Shown: positions 20,895 to 33,599 of the stretch, in pieces
How the letters are laid out: every line of letters begins with the position of its first letter
Position numbering within the stretch: position 1 is the stretch's first letter
Source of the DNA: Symbiodinium natans
Lineage: Eukaryota > Sar > Dinophyceae > Suessiales > Symbiodiniaceae
Reading direction: 5' to 3'
Length of the DNA: 64,000 nt
NCBI GenBank assembly: GCA_905221605.1
Contig: CAJNDS010002129.1
Span: forward strand, 364,501 to 428,500
Position numbers and translations under genes: made by a program
Notes under the pieces: generated by a model
The model's input: the letters and a program-made list of their open reading frames with translations, nothing else
The model's database searches: none
Told to the model about the DNA's origin: nothing

Positions 20895-23800
20895 GTGATC
20901 TTTCCCATAGCGGTCCCGGACGAGGGCGGCTTTGACTGGCTTGACCAGTTCCTAGAAAGCCATCCGCACGGAGTCCCAGAGTGTGCCAGATCTTGCGTGC
21001 ACCTTGTGTGCACCTTGTGTGCACCTACAATGCCTGATTCATGGCTTTGCTGCAGTTTGCGCACCTTTTTTGGACCCTTGGAGCTGAGGGGTTACACCGA
21101 GCTGAGCGACCGGGCCATGCTGGCATGGTGCGAGCAGAGCGGGCTCAGCCGCCCCAAGGGCTATGCAGTCCCCTGTCCATGTTCAGACGGTTGCAGACGT
21201 CAGAGGCATGCTCCCCTTGGGCCACTGCTCAGTGTCTGAGGCTGCAGCACGAGCATCCAATGACAAGCCCGAGGCAGGGTTCTTGCAGTTCGTGGGTATC
21301 TTCGTATCCCGAATCCCTTATCCAAAGCTGTTACCGCAGATGGGCTTTGGGGTCTCCGCCCTGGATGACGGCAGCATGCGCCGCACCCTGCAGGTGGGAT
21401 CGCAGCAGACGTGACGCTAAATGTTCTCTTTTCTTGTGCGCGGTGCCCACCTTCCCCTCACCACGCCCCCCTACCAGAAAGGAATCGGAAGCTGGCTTGA
21501 GGCCACTGCACAGAACCTCCAAGCATCCCCTTGCCAGGCGCTTGTGTCCATTCAGCCGCGGAACTTCATAGTCATGGAGGCCACGGGTGTGACACCTGTG
21601 TCCAAGTTTGGGGTTAAAAAAAGAGGCTCGCAGTCCAGTTCCTTCCAAAGGGAAATGGCTTGACACCCGAAAGCGAGACTGTGGTTTCAATTTCCAGCAG
21701 CTTGCTTGTTTCTAAAGCAGCTAGTGCTGTTGTTCGGCTTGTTTTGCACTACCGTGGCCTGCCTCGCTGCGACGACGAAGACGATGATTAGCACCGTAGG
21801 CGATGCCGTCGCCATCGACACTCGATGGTTTTCCAGTGTCAAACTCAATGACCTGTACCACAAATCAGGTCTGGAAGCTACTCTGATTGTGCTCCTCGTG
21901 CCAGGTGAAGTCTGGCCTTCTGAAGGAGGACCGAAGTGAGCTGGCCTCACGCCTGGCTCACAGCTGCGAGCAAACCATGGCAAACCTCAAGGTCTCTCCA
22001 TGTCTCTCCCCAAATGTCAGCGCTGCTGAGCTTGTGGCCATCTGGGGGGCCATCGCCTGCCCGAGGTTGGAGTGGGTACCAGCGAATCGCCACCGTTCTA
22101 GTGGGCGAGCCTCCCGCGGCCTTCAAGGACTTCAGCCAGGACCAACGCCGAATCCGTATAAGCATAATTCCGTCTGTTGGGGGATTCTGGGATGGATCCT
22201 CCTGACTTGTGGGAGCTCAGCCCGCGACTGGAACCGTGCGAAGGTAGCTCTAGCGGTCAGCGGAGCAACTCAAATCTTTTCTGGCCATGGTGGCCAGCCT
22301 AGTTTGCTAGAAACAAGCCTGCAGCGTGAGATGTTGCCAGGACAGGATGCTCAAGGCGAAACAGGAGGCCCAGTGCACGGGACAGCTCACATGTAGGGCC
22401 TCTTTAAACTGAATTCGGAGTGATGAACTCATCGGGCTGAGCTCTTTGAGCGAGAGCATTCACGAGGTGAAGCAGGCAGAGGCCAAAGCAAAAGGGACAC
22501 CCGAGGCTCGGGTGCTGTCCTGCGAAGCGCTGCCGAAGATTACGTTTCATGTGGGCAGGATGACGTCCCTGTCGTGGAGCTCAGTGCAGAGGAGTGCGGC
22601 CCTCGGCATTTCGTTAGGGACCACGGACCGGGTACCTACAGTTGCTGGTGGACTTGCGCTACTCAAAGGAAAAAGCTAACCTTTCGGCGGTTGCCTGTGG
22701 GTGACCTGACCGCTTATGTCCTGCAGCTTGGCCAGCACTTCACTGATTCAACAAGTGTCAGTGCAAGGGGGAGGAGCTTTGGAGGATCAGCTTCCGTGGC
22801 AAGGAATACCAACTTCCAAAAGTTCAGCCTCCCAGATGAGCAGGCCTTCCCACTGCGGTAAAGGATGCTAAGATATGCTGAGGGTCTAAGTGTGTCTTTC
22901 TTTTGTGGTCTGGTGCAGGCGTGCCTCACCTTGACCCGGCTCTGAATTTTCAGGAGACGTATTTTGAGGACATCCAGTACATCTGGAGCGCCGAGAAGAA
23001 GGCAAAGCAACATCTGGAAGAATGGATTCAGGCCGGGTGCATGCATGTTCAGAAGCATGGCAGGCCTGTGTGGAAGCAAGATTGTGCATTGACTAGGCAG
23101 ACCATTGCTTTGGGCTCATTTAAGTGGTGCCAGCAAAACAAAATCTCTTGCAGGTGAAGAAGCTCACATCTCGTTTGGAAGGCCACCGTTTCAGTGCGAA
23201 TGTGCGAACAGTGGCCCCATCTCTCGTAGTTTCTCGTAATGATTGTATGATTGAAAGTCGGTTTCCCCTCCGAGACCTACAGCCGGGCGAGTGGTTCAAC
23301 ACGAAGTGGAAAGAATGGCAGAAGGCCAGCAGCTGAGTTTAGCCGTTCTAGCCATGCCTAGCCCAGAAGCGGAGCTGATTTGCGTTGCGTGGTATCATAC
23401 CAGGGATTGTCAAAAAGGGCGGTGAAGGAGTCAAAGGCTGACGCGGCCATCATCGTGTTTCGAACCCATTTTGTCATCTTCGCCATGAGATTGGGCCGGA
23501 ATCGCACACGAAATCCGAGTGTGGCGCCAGACTAGTGATAGCCTCGCGCTGGCAAAGTATACAGGCCATGTGTCGAACAAGAAGAGTTCGGGTCATGACG
23601 CGATAGTGACCTCTTGTGCCCGATTCAGAAGATTCTCCTTGGCCATGAGATGGATCCCCATGCGGTCCTCTTTAAAGGCAGGGCATTGGCCACGTCCAGG
23701 CTTACTTATAGGTGTACTATATAGTGGACCGATTCGGGGGCCACCATGGATGAAATCCTCAGCGAAGGAAAGACTAGCAAGTCCTACAACTTTCGAAGAC

Positions 23801-26800
23801 TCTTGCGTTTCTTCCCTGTAGAAACATAGAGGGAGAAGTGCGTGTTAGTGGCTTGTCCGGAGGCTTCATGACATTTCAAGCCTTGCTCGTGCAACACATC
23901 CGTTTTCTCCATGCCTGATTTGCTCGCAAATCCCGAGACTGAAAAAGTGCCCAAGGCTGCTAGGCCGTTGTCTTGCAATTTGGCCAGGTGGTGCAGTCCT
24001 ACCAAACCAAGCACAATGCCCACAAAGCGGCTGAGGCGAAGAAGTTGAGCTCTATGAGTCCTTCCCAAGCGTGTTAGGACACTGGTTCTGTTGTGTGACT
24101 CCTGCCTGCCGTCTGGTTCAATGGGAAGCTGTAGGAATGTCGAAGAGTCCAGGACTTGAATGCCCCTGCATGTAGCCTAAGCCTCTGCTGCAAGCAGGCA
24201 AAGAAGAACGCGCAGCTGGCTGCCAAGGAGCAGGTGGCACAAGAGGGACGGTTTCTTGCGCAGGGGCACATGACATGCACCTGCACTCCCCGAACCTCCC
24301 CGAACTTCCCCGAAATCACCCCCCCACCCCCCACCTCCTTTTTGAACCTTCGGCCCTTGGGAGCCAGGCCGAGAAGGATGGGACGGAACTGCCATTGGAG
24401 GCGTCGAGGGTTGAGGGTGGACGGCAGCCCTTGAGATGGTCGCAGCCGAGATTCACATGTACGGGCCGCGGCTAGCCTGTCTCGGGACAAAGCCCGCGAC
24501 TGGCCAGGTGCTGGCCGCCCTCGATGATAGCAACAAGGTGGGGTCGAGGGAAAGGTCTCAGTCATCATGCATCATCTTGCATCATCGTGCATCCTCGTGC
24601 GTGTTTGCAGAGACGGGTATTCAAAGCCTTGAAGCGCAGCCCTGCAGCCACTCATCCGCTTGAGCTGTGCAGGTGGACTTCGAGAGTCTGGACGTGTTCG
24701 GTGTGGAGGATGTGATGGATGTTGGGGGTGGGGAGCCAGGACCTCAAGGCGGTCTGTGTCTGGTTAAACATACACATCATCAGCATGGAAACCCAGTCCG
24801 TGCTTCTCAAGCAGTGTCAGCGGGTTTGAGCACGCCGTCCACAGCAAAGACCGAGGCCTCTTTTCGCCGCCTTCACCTTCGAGGACTGGACTCTCATGAG
24901 CCCTTGCCTTAGTCCGCTTCGCTAAACTTTAAGCCTTCTCCTGGATGCTGAGTGATTTTCTTGCACCTCTCTGGTCCAGTCTTGATTCGTTCTTGATTGA
25001 TTGCTTTGTTTCAGCTCTCAATCAGAAATGCCGGCTTGCTCCCCAGGCTTGCGCTACGAGCTTCACTTGCCTGCGGCTTAGGCTTCTTTTCCAGTGAAAC
25101 TGTCCATCTTGTTAGGCCTCCTGTGCAGGGGGGGGGGATTCCAGATGGCTCTGAGGATGGCCCATGCCTTCCGCCGTGACTCTCATGATCCTGGCCGTGT
25201 GCCCGCCTCGGGGATTCTCGTTTTTGTGCTTTGGAAAGTTCAGGGCATTTCAGGGCTCAGTAGGTTTGGAAGTTTCGGCTTTGTGCACGTTGGCCTTCAT
25301 CGATCCGTTCTCGACACCGGCCTGTTGTGTCCCTTTTGGGTCTGTCTGTGGAGGCATGCCGGTCACGTACGCGCATCGCTCCGAATAGAACCAACCGGCG
25401 TGGAATCCGCAGTCACTTTCGCCGTCCAGCCTTCGTCGCCCTGCGGGGGCTGCAGAATATTTTTCTACGTGCCAAAATGATCCGGTGTTTTTCGGCGAGC
25501 TTCGCGCCTGTAGCGGATCTTGGCGAGACAGCAAAGAAATGCTGTGCTCGCTGGTCAGCGCTCCATGGCGCTGCGCACGTTGCGACATGTTGGCTTCTAC
25601 ACAGTGAGGCTGCCCGTACACGACTACACTTTGCTAGAATACTGAGCATGTGCTCATGCGACTGCAGCAAACAGTTATTGTGTTTGTCAAAGGCTAGCCG
25701 GTCATGAAGGCCATGCACGCAGCGTCCTGAGGTTGCCGTGCCTGTCGAGCATCTCGCTTTCTACTACCAGAAGTACTACAAAAAGGCTGCGGCATCTTGA
25801 TCATGCGAACTTCTCCAAGTGGGGTGGAGAGAGCAGGCTCAGGTGTGAAGTATATAGATGTTTTTGGAGAGCACTGCTGGGCGGCCTGCCTAGGGTCAGC
25901 ATAGACCGCTTGAAAGCAGGCTCTCAACATCAAGTTCTTCGGAGTGGATAGTTGCGAGGAGCTGCAACGAGACGTTCAAGTCCATACAAGCAACTGGTGC
26001 ATCGGATATCAGCGGCACTGGACATGTTTGAAAGTGCACGTTGCTTCGGCACGTTTGCAGTTTCACTGGCCCAAGCGTGTGACAGAGTCCCGCGCACGCC
26101 TAGAACGAGCATGATTCCGATCCCTGCCCCTCGGAGCGAGAGTACCTTGGTAAAAAGACAGGACGATGTCAGCCTTTGTCACATGTGCAGTAACGATTTC
26201 AAGTTCCTGCGCGCAAAACTTCTTGTTTTGTGTTTGACAACAAATGTTTGAGTTGCTTGCGCATCATGTCCCACGGAGGGCCGATGCCGAGCCTCCTCGA
26301 GACACTGCAACCGAGGCGATTGTACCAACCAAAGCGTCGACAGCATGGACTCGATCATCATGTTGCCAAGACAGTTGCCGGAGGTGCTGGGCAGACAGCG
26401 GCTCGTCTGCTTTATGCGGTCTTGTCTGCTTGGTCTTTATCTGCTCGAATCTGTTCGACCGGCTTCCAGCAATTGGCCTGGCCTGGTGTACTTGCAAGGG
26501 CGTGGGTGAAGAAGGTGCGCTAAGGCTTAAACGCCGAGAGCACGCGCAGAGACTGCCAAATTCATCATCCAAGGCTGACCCCAGAGTCTATGCAATCAAG
26601 CGCCGCCTGGTTCAACTTGTTCTGGGGTTGGCGACAAGGTCCAAGAGTGGTTGCAACGTTAAAGAAATAGCAGCACGACAACAAACACAAATTTATTACC
26701 TTCTACGCAAAGACAAATTGAACGTAGCTTCAGTTCATTGGGTAGATGGGTCGGAATGCGCCAGCCTGTTTGATGAGTTCTCTTTCCGTTGCTCTGTTCA

Positions 26801-29800
26801 GGATAATGTGGCAACTGCCGAGAAACTGCTCCAGCAAGCAGAGCGCACGATCCTGAGCGAGTGCGTCGCTCGCCGTCACGTGAAGGCCTCCAGTTTTCCA
26901 TAGCCTGTCGAGCTGCAAAGACTAATGGTAGTCTCTCCCACGAAAGCCAGCGAGTTTCTTACCAACCGTAAGGTTGAACAACAGGGGTGTGGGGAAAGGG
27001 CCCAGCTGGGGTGCGTGCAAGTTGGGGCTAGACCCCACCGGGATTCGGTGGCCAAGCCCTACGTTTTAGAGGTCCTTGACCGGTACCTCGTCGGCCTGAA
27101 AATTGATGCTTAGCCTTCGGGGTGGTTGCAAGGCACTCCAAGCATTGTTTGGGGAGACTCTGGGGTTTCTTGCTCTGCGGTGGGATACGGGTGATGGGCG
27201 AGGAGTAGACCAGCCGCACACTGGGAGTCAAGGGCAGGTCTCACACTTGCCTGTTCGGTCAATGCTGTTATCCCGGGTGGGAACTTGAGCAACTGCACTA
27301 GCTTTCGTTCTTGCCGCCCCCCCCACAAGTTAGGTCTCGAATCAGGTCTTTGTCCTTTTCTGTGCAAGTTGTGTAGGCCCCAAGCCCGCAGCCCCTCAAG
27401 CTGCCAGGCCTGGATGGCACAATCCACCTGCATGCAGGAGGCCCCCAAAGATGGTCAGGGAGACATGGGCGGTTGTCTGCAGTAGAGAGCAGCAAAAACA
27501 TGGCAGCGGTGAAGTCTCGGAGGCAGCTTTTGTTGGCCACGAGCTCCATGATACTAGAAGTCAAGAGTAGATCTTCCAACTCAGGTGAGAGACTCGATCG
27601 ATGCACGCTGCCTCGACAAAGTTGCAGATCACGTGACGGTGCCGATACCGGGCCATGAGCAACGCAGCTGCCCCGACTGCTTCACCAGCCGTCTGTCTTC
27701 TGGACTCCTCCTGTTGGCTGGCATCTCACCGAAGCCTGGCCGCTGTCAGACGCTGCTCCTGTGGCTTGGCTGGGATTCCTGTGGGCTGCTTAGCAGGCCT
27801 GTTCCTTTATGATCTCAAAAAGGCATAAGTGCCGTGCGGTAGGCTGCATAAGAGTGGCATGAGTCAGTGTTGCGCTCGTCCTTCCACACATCATGGAACT
27901 TGTCAGCTTCTCAGGGGATTCCCCACAGCCCAGAAGGCCTCCAATCTCTCCCTTCCAAGGCTTCTGCCAGTGTTTTTAGGGGCCTCAGGCCAGTTACGAG
28001 GGGTTCGCACACGAGACTGGCCAGGATTGCGGTGCTTTGCCTCGCTTCGATCCGAGCTGCGAGCTGCTGGGCCAAGATGCTCTCCCATGAAAGGTATGGT
28101 TTCAGTAGCTTGGAGTGCACAGTCAGGGCTTTCCAGTCCACCTGTGCACTTCCCCTGATCGCGCAAGCGCACCGCCGCGGCCTCGCGGAGCTCGTGACAA
28201 AGCAGATCCGCAGCGCAGATGGCGATGACTTCATGGAGCCGTGGATGGAGAGCCAGAAGTCGAGTTTCGCCGTGATCCTGGCTTACCTGCTTCTGCACTT
28301 CCTCCACGCTGCCGCCTCTTACAGGCTTTCAGCCCATTGCGATCCTAGTGGTGGTCTGTTTTCCATGTGTGTGGAGTGTGCCGGAGGTCTTTTCACCGCC
28401 GGGTTAGCGCATTGCACAGTGCACCTCAACAGTTGCCTCATGCACTATGTGGACTTCTTTGCAAGGGTTTGCGGGAACTCTACGAACGGAATCGGCAAGG
28501 CAGAAAGAACATGGACATGTGTGGCTGAGCCTGGGCAGCATAATGCAGCATAGAGCCGGCGGTCAGGACCGTGGCGGCGTTTCTTTTTGAACTTTGCACT
28601 AGCCCAAGCATGTACATTCACAGGCGCGTGTAAATCTCCAAGGCCTTCGCGAGCACCATTTCCAGGCTGACTGGTGCAGTGTACATATTTATCATGGCCT
28701 TTGCGGTTCTTGAAGCCGTTCCTGCACTCGGGCAGCTTCTGCTTGACGCAGAAGGCCTGACGCTGGGATGCGGGTTTCACTGGGTGGTCCCTTCTCTTTC
28801 CTCAGCCGCGACGAACCTTGCACTCGCCCTCTATGTTTGGCACTCTGCGGTCAAGGTTACACAGCAGTGTGAATGCGCTGCTTCCTTTGCCAACCACGTG
28901 CTGTCTCTGACATCGTCCCTGCCAATGGCAGAGCGGCAAGGGCTTGTTCTACACCTTCAGCTCAGTGATGCTGGTATACGGGTAAGTGGCATGAAGATCA
29001 CTGGTGCGGTGATGTTGAAGCTGCTGTCAGTGCTCACAACGGTGGTGCCTTGGTCTTCTTGACGGGATGGTACTTGCAGTTGTGGAAAGTTCGAGACACA
29101 TTTGAGCCCTTGACGCCGAGCCCCCAAACCCGAACGCGGACGTTTGCCCGAGGCCTTGGCCGTTGTGATGCAGCTCATGTCCTGGAGCCAGCCGCGGCAG
29201 GAACGATTGAATCCTGTCAGGATTCACTGTCAAGTTTGCGATTTTAGCAGAAAGGCTCTTGTGTGTCTTCTAAGTCAACCATGCTCCTTGTCTCCTCGCC
29301 CAGTGTCCGAACCAGTCTCCTGGCCTGTTTCCCGGAGTTCAGAGAATCCTGCAGAGAATACATCCTTTTTTTTGTTGGGCAGGGGAGGGGGCAGGTCGCC
29401 CGAGTCCTCCCTGAGCTGTGCACCCGGCGCCCTAAAGAACAGAAACCTAGAAAAATCATTTTGACCAACGTTGCGCAGCTGTCGAGGGTTTGGTTGCAGC
29501 CATCACAACAGAGGTAGCTTTGCGGTTTGCATGTTGCAGTGGGCGCAGGTTAGTGCAGGAGGTGTGTGCGACACCGAAGCGGAGTTCTTCTTGCCATGCA
29601 GCCAAGGCACATTCTGTTGAAACAAACCCTTGGCGCCGTGATCTCGGGCTTCTAGCAGCAGATCGCTCACGCTTTTCATTCCAAAAGAATACGGTCTACT
29701 GCATGTGGTGCTCTTCAAGATCTTTCGTGATTGCCCGGTGATCGACCTTTTACGCTGATTTGCGCGATTGCCAGCGATTTCAAGCCGTCACATGCGTCAC

Positions 29801-32800
29801 TTTGGACTCTGCTTTATTAAGAATGTTCTCAGTGACTCGTTGTTGCAAGCGGATGCCACCAACTTGCGTAGTGGTTACCATATGTGTCTCATGGTTCCAG
29901 CTGCTTACGGCATGTATGGGTTGCTGTTAGCTGAGTGGCCATTGATACGTCTTGCTCGAACATTCGTGTAGTCTCACATCTTTATTGAACAATTTTTTGT
30001 GGGTGGCCCTCGCAGTTGCCCAGTGATTTTCAAGCTGTCCCTCTGGCGGTGTTCAAGGGTGCATCCTGCAAGCCAAGAGAGCAGCGCGGCATCCTGCGCC
30101 CCAGCTGAGAGCCTGTTGCCCTGACCGCTGCCCTACAGCGTCGGCTACGTAGGTGCGGCCGAGACATTTCAAGCAGCCATCTGCGCCACTTTATAAATCC
30201 GCCTGCTCACGAATGAGATTGCTTTCCGCGTTCTCAGTTCTCAGCTTAAAATTGGTGCATTGGTGTAGTGGGTGTAGTGGTCGCTGTATCATGATTTCCG
30301 CTTCTTGCGGGCATGCAAGGCTGGCTGTTGGCTGCGTGACCACTGATATGGGATCGCTCAAGAAAGCGTCTGCATAATGCATCCGTTGAAGTGGTCTGTT
30401 GCTCTCGACATTCTGGGACTCCACAGTAAAAAGGGCAGCTGGTGCGGTGCAGCATCTTTGGAAGATGACCCAGAGAAGCCTGGTCGTTCAGTCCCCGAAA
30501 CCCACCCCTAAGTTCGAGCAAGAAGTGAGGAGCTGGTGGGCCTTGTCGCCGACACCGTGCTCATCATGGGCAAGAGCAAGGCATGGGCTTAGTCTCAATG
30601 TGTATGGGAGTTTATTGTTTATTGTTTATTGTTTATTGTTTCAGCTTTAGGGTTGCTGTCCATTACAAGACCCCCCCTACCCTCCCCTCCCTCCGCCCCT
30701 GCTCATGTCAATTGGCCATGCCAAAGAGACTGAACTGACGTACAGCTGTCAGAGTGCCGGCCGCAAAACGTCCAAGTCGAGGTCAGGCGATTCTCTTTCC
30801 TGGAGACTACATGTACGTGTGAGAACTGTCGCATGCAAGCTCCGAGATGGTGTGGATTGAGGCTGAAGGCAGCCATCACTCCGTGAAAGGGGCCCTGCGA
30901 CCCTCAGAAGCTATCGCTCAGCTCACGAGTTGGAGGGTCCCCTAAACCCTAAACCCTCAACCCTAAACCCTAAAGCCTAAAAGCCCTTCAGGTGTTAGAG
31001 CCGCAGCTGCCAGACGACCTCGAGTCGACGAACCTCTTCGTCATGCTGACGGAGGTGCGAGAAGCCGAAGCATGCAGAAGCCGGACCCTGATTTTAAGAA
31101 TTTCAACTAGACCTCTTCTTAATCGTATTCGCATTAATGCTACCACTAGTGTTTTTTCATCATTAATATTACCCTCAACCTCACCCTTCCATTGACTCTT
31201 GGATACCTTGGCCAAGGTAAGTCTTGTTCTGAAAGCACCTTGAAGAATTACAGTAAGAGCCTGGTCCAAATCTTGGAAGGGATACCCTCAGCTTGCCCCC
31301 AGCCTTGCCTAAAGGAGGGACCCCTGTAAGGGTCCGGGTTTAGGGTTTAGGGTTTAGGGTTTAGGGTAGTTTAGGGGTAGCCAGGAGAGCCGAAGGGATC
31401 GGAACCGGCGTATTGACATGGGCGACGACTCTGCGAAGCTGAAGATCGTGACTGCCGGACAGGTGGAGGGTTTTTCAAGCCAGGGTTTAGCCCCCCTTGG
31501 TTGGATCTCTTCACTCCTTCAGTCTCTTTGCTGGAAGGGTCGAAACCGGCAGCACTGCATACCTTACACTTTTACGCTTCAGACGTTTGGTGATGAATGC
31601 AGACTAAGACGTAGGACGGCTTCAGAGTAGACGTTCCAAGAGTCTTGGTTCTCATATTGGGTCTTGGATGTTCGTGATCGTCGGCCCAGACAAGGGCCCG
31701 ACAGGCAGGTTGCACAAGTTGCATGGCGACCTCCCATCGTGTTCGGGGGACTCTGGCCCGACCATGGCAGGCCACGGCAACACCGCAGCCAAAGTTTTTC
31801 GTGCGAGCCTTAGCCGATTGTGTTGTCAGCCCTCGCTTCTGCAGAGCCACCTGGCCAGCCCACTTCCAGTGAGGCTCAGGCCCAGCAGATCAGACCACAA
31901 TGGCCGCAGCAACAGGCCCCATATCAGGCCAGGACAGTCCAGGACTTTGGTGGTGGCGCGGGGAAACTGTTGGTTTTGGCTTGGGCAGTGATCCTTTGAG
32001 GTGTCAGCACAAAGGCCTGTGCAGTGTCCAAGTTCTTGATGAGCTACGCAGGTTTCTTGACTTCAGAGTCTTGTTATTCAATCCTACAGCCAAGAGTTCA
32101 AGGGGCAGGACCTGTGACCCAAGAAAGCTGGAAAGATGTGGTGTCTGCAGACCCAAGACTTGAGAAAATGCGCTCACGACGAAGTCCTGAGGAGACGCTT
32201 GATGACACCAATCTGCAGCCTAAGTCCTAAACCACGAAACCACGGCCAGACGCGGCCGATGTCGCCTTTTGGCGGGCAGCAGCGGCCGCCGTATCAGCAC
32301 TGGGAGGTCCATTCCTGTTTCTTTCGAAGCTAAGGTGGACGGTAAACTTGTCCATATCCTTTGCAGTGTATTTTGTGCCCGATCTAGCCAAGTTTTTCTA
32401 CGCCCGACATGGGACAACTAAGTGCCTCGTTGTACGTCGTCTCGCAAAGACGCGGTGCCAATAGCCAGGTGGGGTAGGTGAAAAGTACCACGTGCTGGTC
32501 TCAATTTTAAAATGCGTAGAAGTTCATGCATGTAGTTCTGAAGGTATGTAATGAATGCAGTGTATGCATTGTATGGAACGTATGTAGTATCTGTAATGTA
32601 TGCCACGTATGTCATGTATGTAATGTATGTACTGTATGTAATGTATGTAATCTATGTACTGAATGTAATGTATGTAATGTATGAAATGTATGAAATGTAT
32701 GAAATGTATGCAAAGTATGTAAAGTATGTACTGTATGTAATGTCTGTATTGTATGTAATGTATGTAATGTATGTAATGAATGTAGTGTATGTAATGTATG

Positions 32801-33599
32801 TAATGTATGTAATGTCTGTAATGTCTGTAATGTCTGTAATGTATGTAATGTATGTAATGTATGTAATGTATGTAATGTATGTAATGTATGTAATGTATGT
32901 AATGTATGTAATGTATGTAATGTATGTAATGTCTGTAATGTCTGTAATGTCTGTAATGTATGTAATGTATGTAATGTATGTAATGTATGTAATGTATGTA
33001 ATAGATGTAATGAGTGCAATGTATGAAATGTATGTAACGTAGGTAAAGTATGTACTGTATGTAATGTCCATAACGTATGTCGTGTTAGCAATGTATGTAA
33101 TGTATGTAACGTAGGTAAAGTATGTACTGTATGTAACGTACATAATGTATGTCGTGTTAGCAATGTATGTAATGCATGTAATGTATGTAATGTATGTAAT
33201 GTATGTAATGTATGTAATGTATGTAATGTATGTAATGTATGTAATGTATGTAATGTATGTAATGTATGTAATGTACGTAATGTATGTACTGTATGTAATG
33301 TATGTAATTTATGCAGTGTATGTGTGTCTCTCTGTGAGTGTGCGCATGCATGTGAATGTATGTACGTATGTGCAGGAATGTGTATGTATGTGCATTCGGG
33401 AGTATTCCCATGTATGCATGTAAATGGGTGTGTGCGTGTTTTTTCTTTGGTCTAGGCGTTTCATGCTGCGGAGCATCCGCGCTTCAGAGCTTGGCCGGAA
33501 GGGATTGAAGAGAATGGATGCCCCTCCCGCCAGGGCGATGGCTACAAGGGCGATGGCTACAAGGGCGGCGGATACAAGGGTGGCTGGCGGAACTGGTGA
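20895..33599 (+). CDS. Large unidentified gene with charged helical middle, FYYQ/FGVDS motifs and a GYKG tail
   Basis: Exon pieces on + in order: IAVPDEGGFDWLDQFLESHP (20895 on); AMLAWCEQSGLSRPK (near 21115); NFQETYFEDIQYIWSAEKKA, then KQHLEEWIQ (22919-23031, GC donor); VKKLTSRLE (23155); GEWFNTKWKEWQKAS (near 23286); VVQSYQTKHNAHKAAEAK (near 23990); VDFESLDVFGVEDVMDVGGG (24673 on); LFAAFTFEDWTLMSP (near 24858); LRYELHLP (near 25053); MAHAFRRDSHDPGR (near 25158); VPVEHLAFYYQKYYKKAAA (near 25737); ALNIKFFGVDSCEELQRDV (near 25917); VLEPQLPDDLESTNLFVMLT (30989 on); GDDSAKLKIVTAG (near 31420); a Gln-rich piece (31870-31960); SPFGGQQRPPYQHWE (near 32260); and the last exon 33456-33599. This order resembles an uncharacterised protein type I recall from dinoflagellate proteomes (unverified). 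Function unknown; the Gly/Gln-rich tail suggests RNA binding (inference). The interval 26-30.9 kb holds a separate membrane-protein frame. Confidence 0.55.
28077..29062 (+). CDS. Multi-pass membrane protein frame, unit 1
   Basis: Frame part a (ATG 28077 to stop 28553): HRRGLAELVTKQIRS, a hydrophobic segment SSFAVILAYLLLHFLHAAAS, then HYVDFFARVCGNSTNGIGKA. Part b (about 28666-29062, after a ccag|g site): GAVYIFIMAFAVLEAVPALG, then FHWVVPSLSSAATNLALALY, a soluble loop (LTSSLPMAERQGLVLHLQLS) and a last hydrophobic stretch SGMKITGAVMLKLLSVLTTV, with TGA at 29060-29062. At least four membrane segments are visible. The pattern of the last segments is faintly like a gustatory-receptor-type seven-helix protein (weak inference). 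Possible upstream pieces: AEKLLQQAERTILSECVARR near 26815. It sits between FGVDS and FVMLTE exons of the larger gene. A stop at 28631 means the sequence just before part b is intronic in this unit. Confidence 0.5.
29700..30430. repeat. Internal repeats (about 200-270 bp) with a tRNA A-box-like motif, unit 1
   Basis: Diverged copies of a segment starting gattgcccagtgattt...tcacatgcg, near 29715, 29766 and 30017. Each contains a phrase of the type gtagtggtcac.gtat.....tttccagct. At 30258 it reads tggtgtagtgg, which matches the tRNA A-box consensus; no B box was found. Equivalent arrays lie at about 43077-43570 and 49680-50400. Confidence 0.45.
30940..30985 (+). repeat. CCCTAAA interstitial telomeric repeat
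   Basis: Four imperfect copies immediately upstream of the VLEPQLPDD exon. A second, oppositely oriented TTTAGGG run lies at 31336-31372. Unit 3 has the equivalent at about 50848-50908. Confidence 0.85.
32525..33320. repeat. TGTATGTAA (9-bp) satellite, unit 1
   Basis: About 790 bp of a 9-bp repeat TGTATGTAA with scattered variants (TGTCTGTAA, TGTACGTAA). It lies in the intron upstream of the GYKG exon. Since 9 is a multiple of 3, long frames appear on both strands (MYVMYV, ITYITY, HTLHTL), which are not genes. Confidence 0.95.
33456..33599 (+). CDS. Terminal GYKG-repeat exon of the unidentified gene, unit 1
   Basis: Opens at ctag|gcg and reads AFHAAEHPRFRAWPEGIEEN, then CPSRQGDGYKGDGYKG and GGYKGGWRNW, and stops with TGA at 33597-33599 (47 codons). 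The Gly-Tyr-Lys-Gly tail resembles low-complexity ends of RNA-binding proteins. The intron just upstream ends in the TGTATGTAA satellite and has an AG|G acceptor. A homologous exon at 53253-53396 keeps the frame and the stop. Confidence 0.65.
   Translation, partial: AFHAAEHPRFRAWPEGIEENGCPSRQGDGYKGDGYKGGGYKGGWRNW

Noticed and set aside
32551..33423. Long open frames of MYV, ITY or HTL repeats on both strands
   Set aside because: They are the 9-bp TGTATGTAA satellite read in different frames; no non-repeat protein signal. The same applies to 52294-53277.
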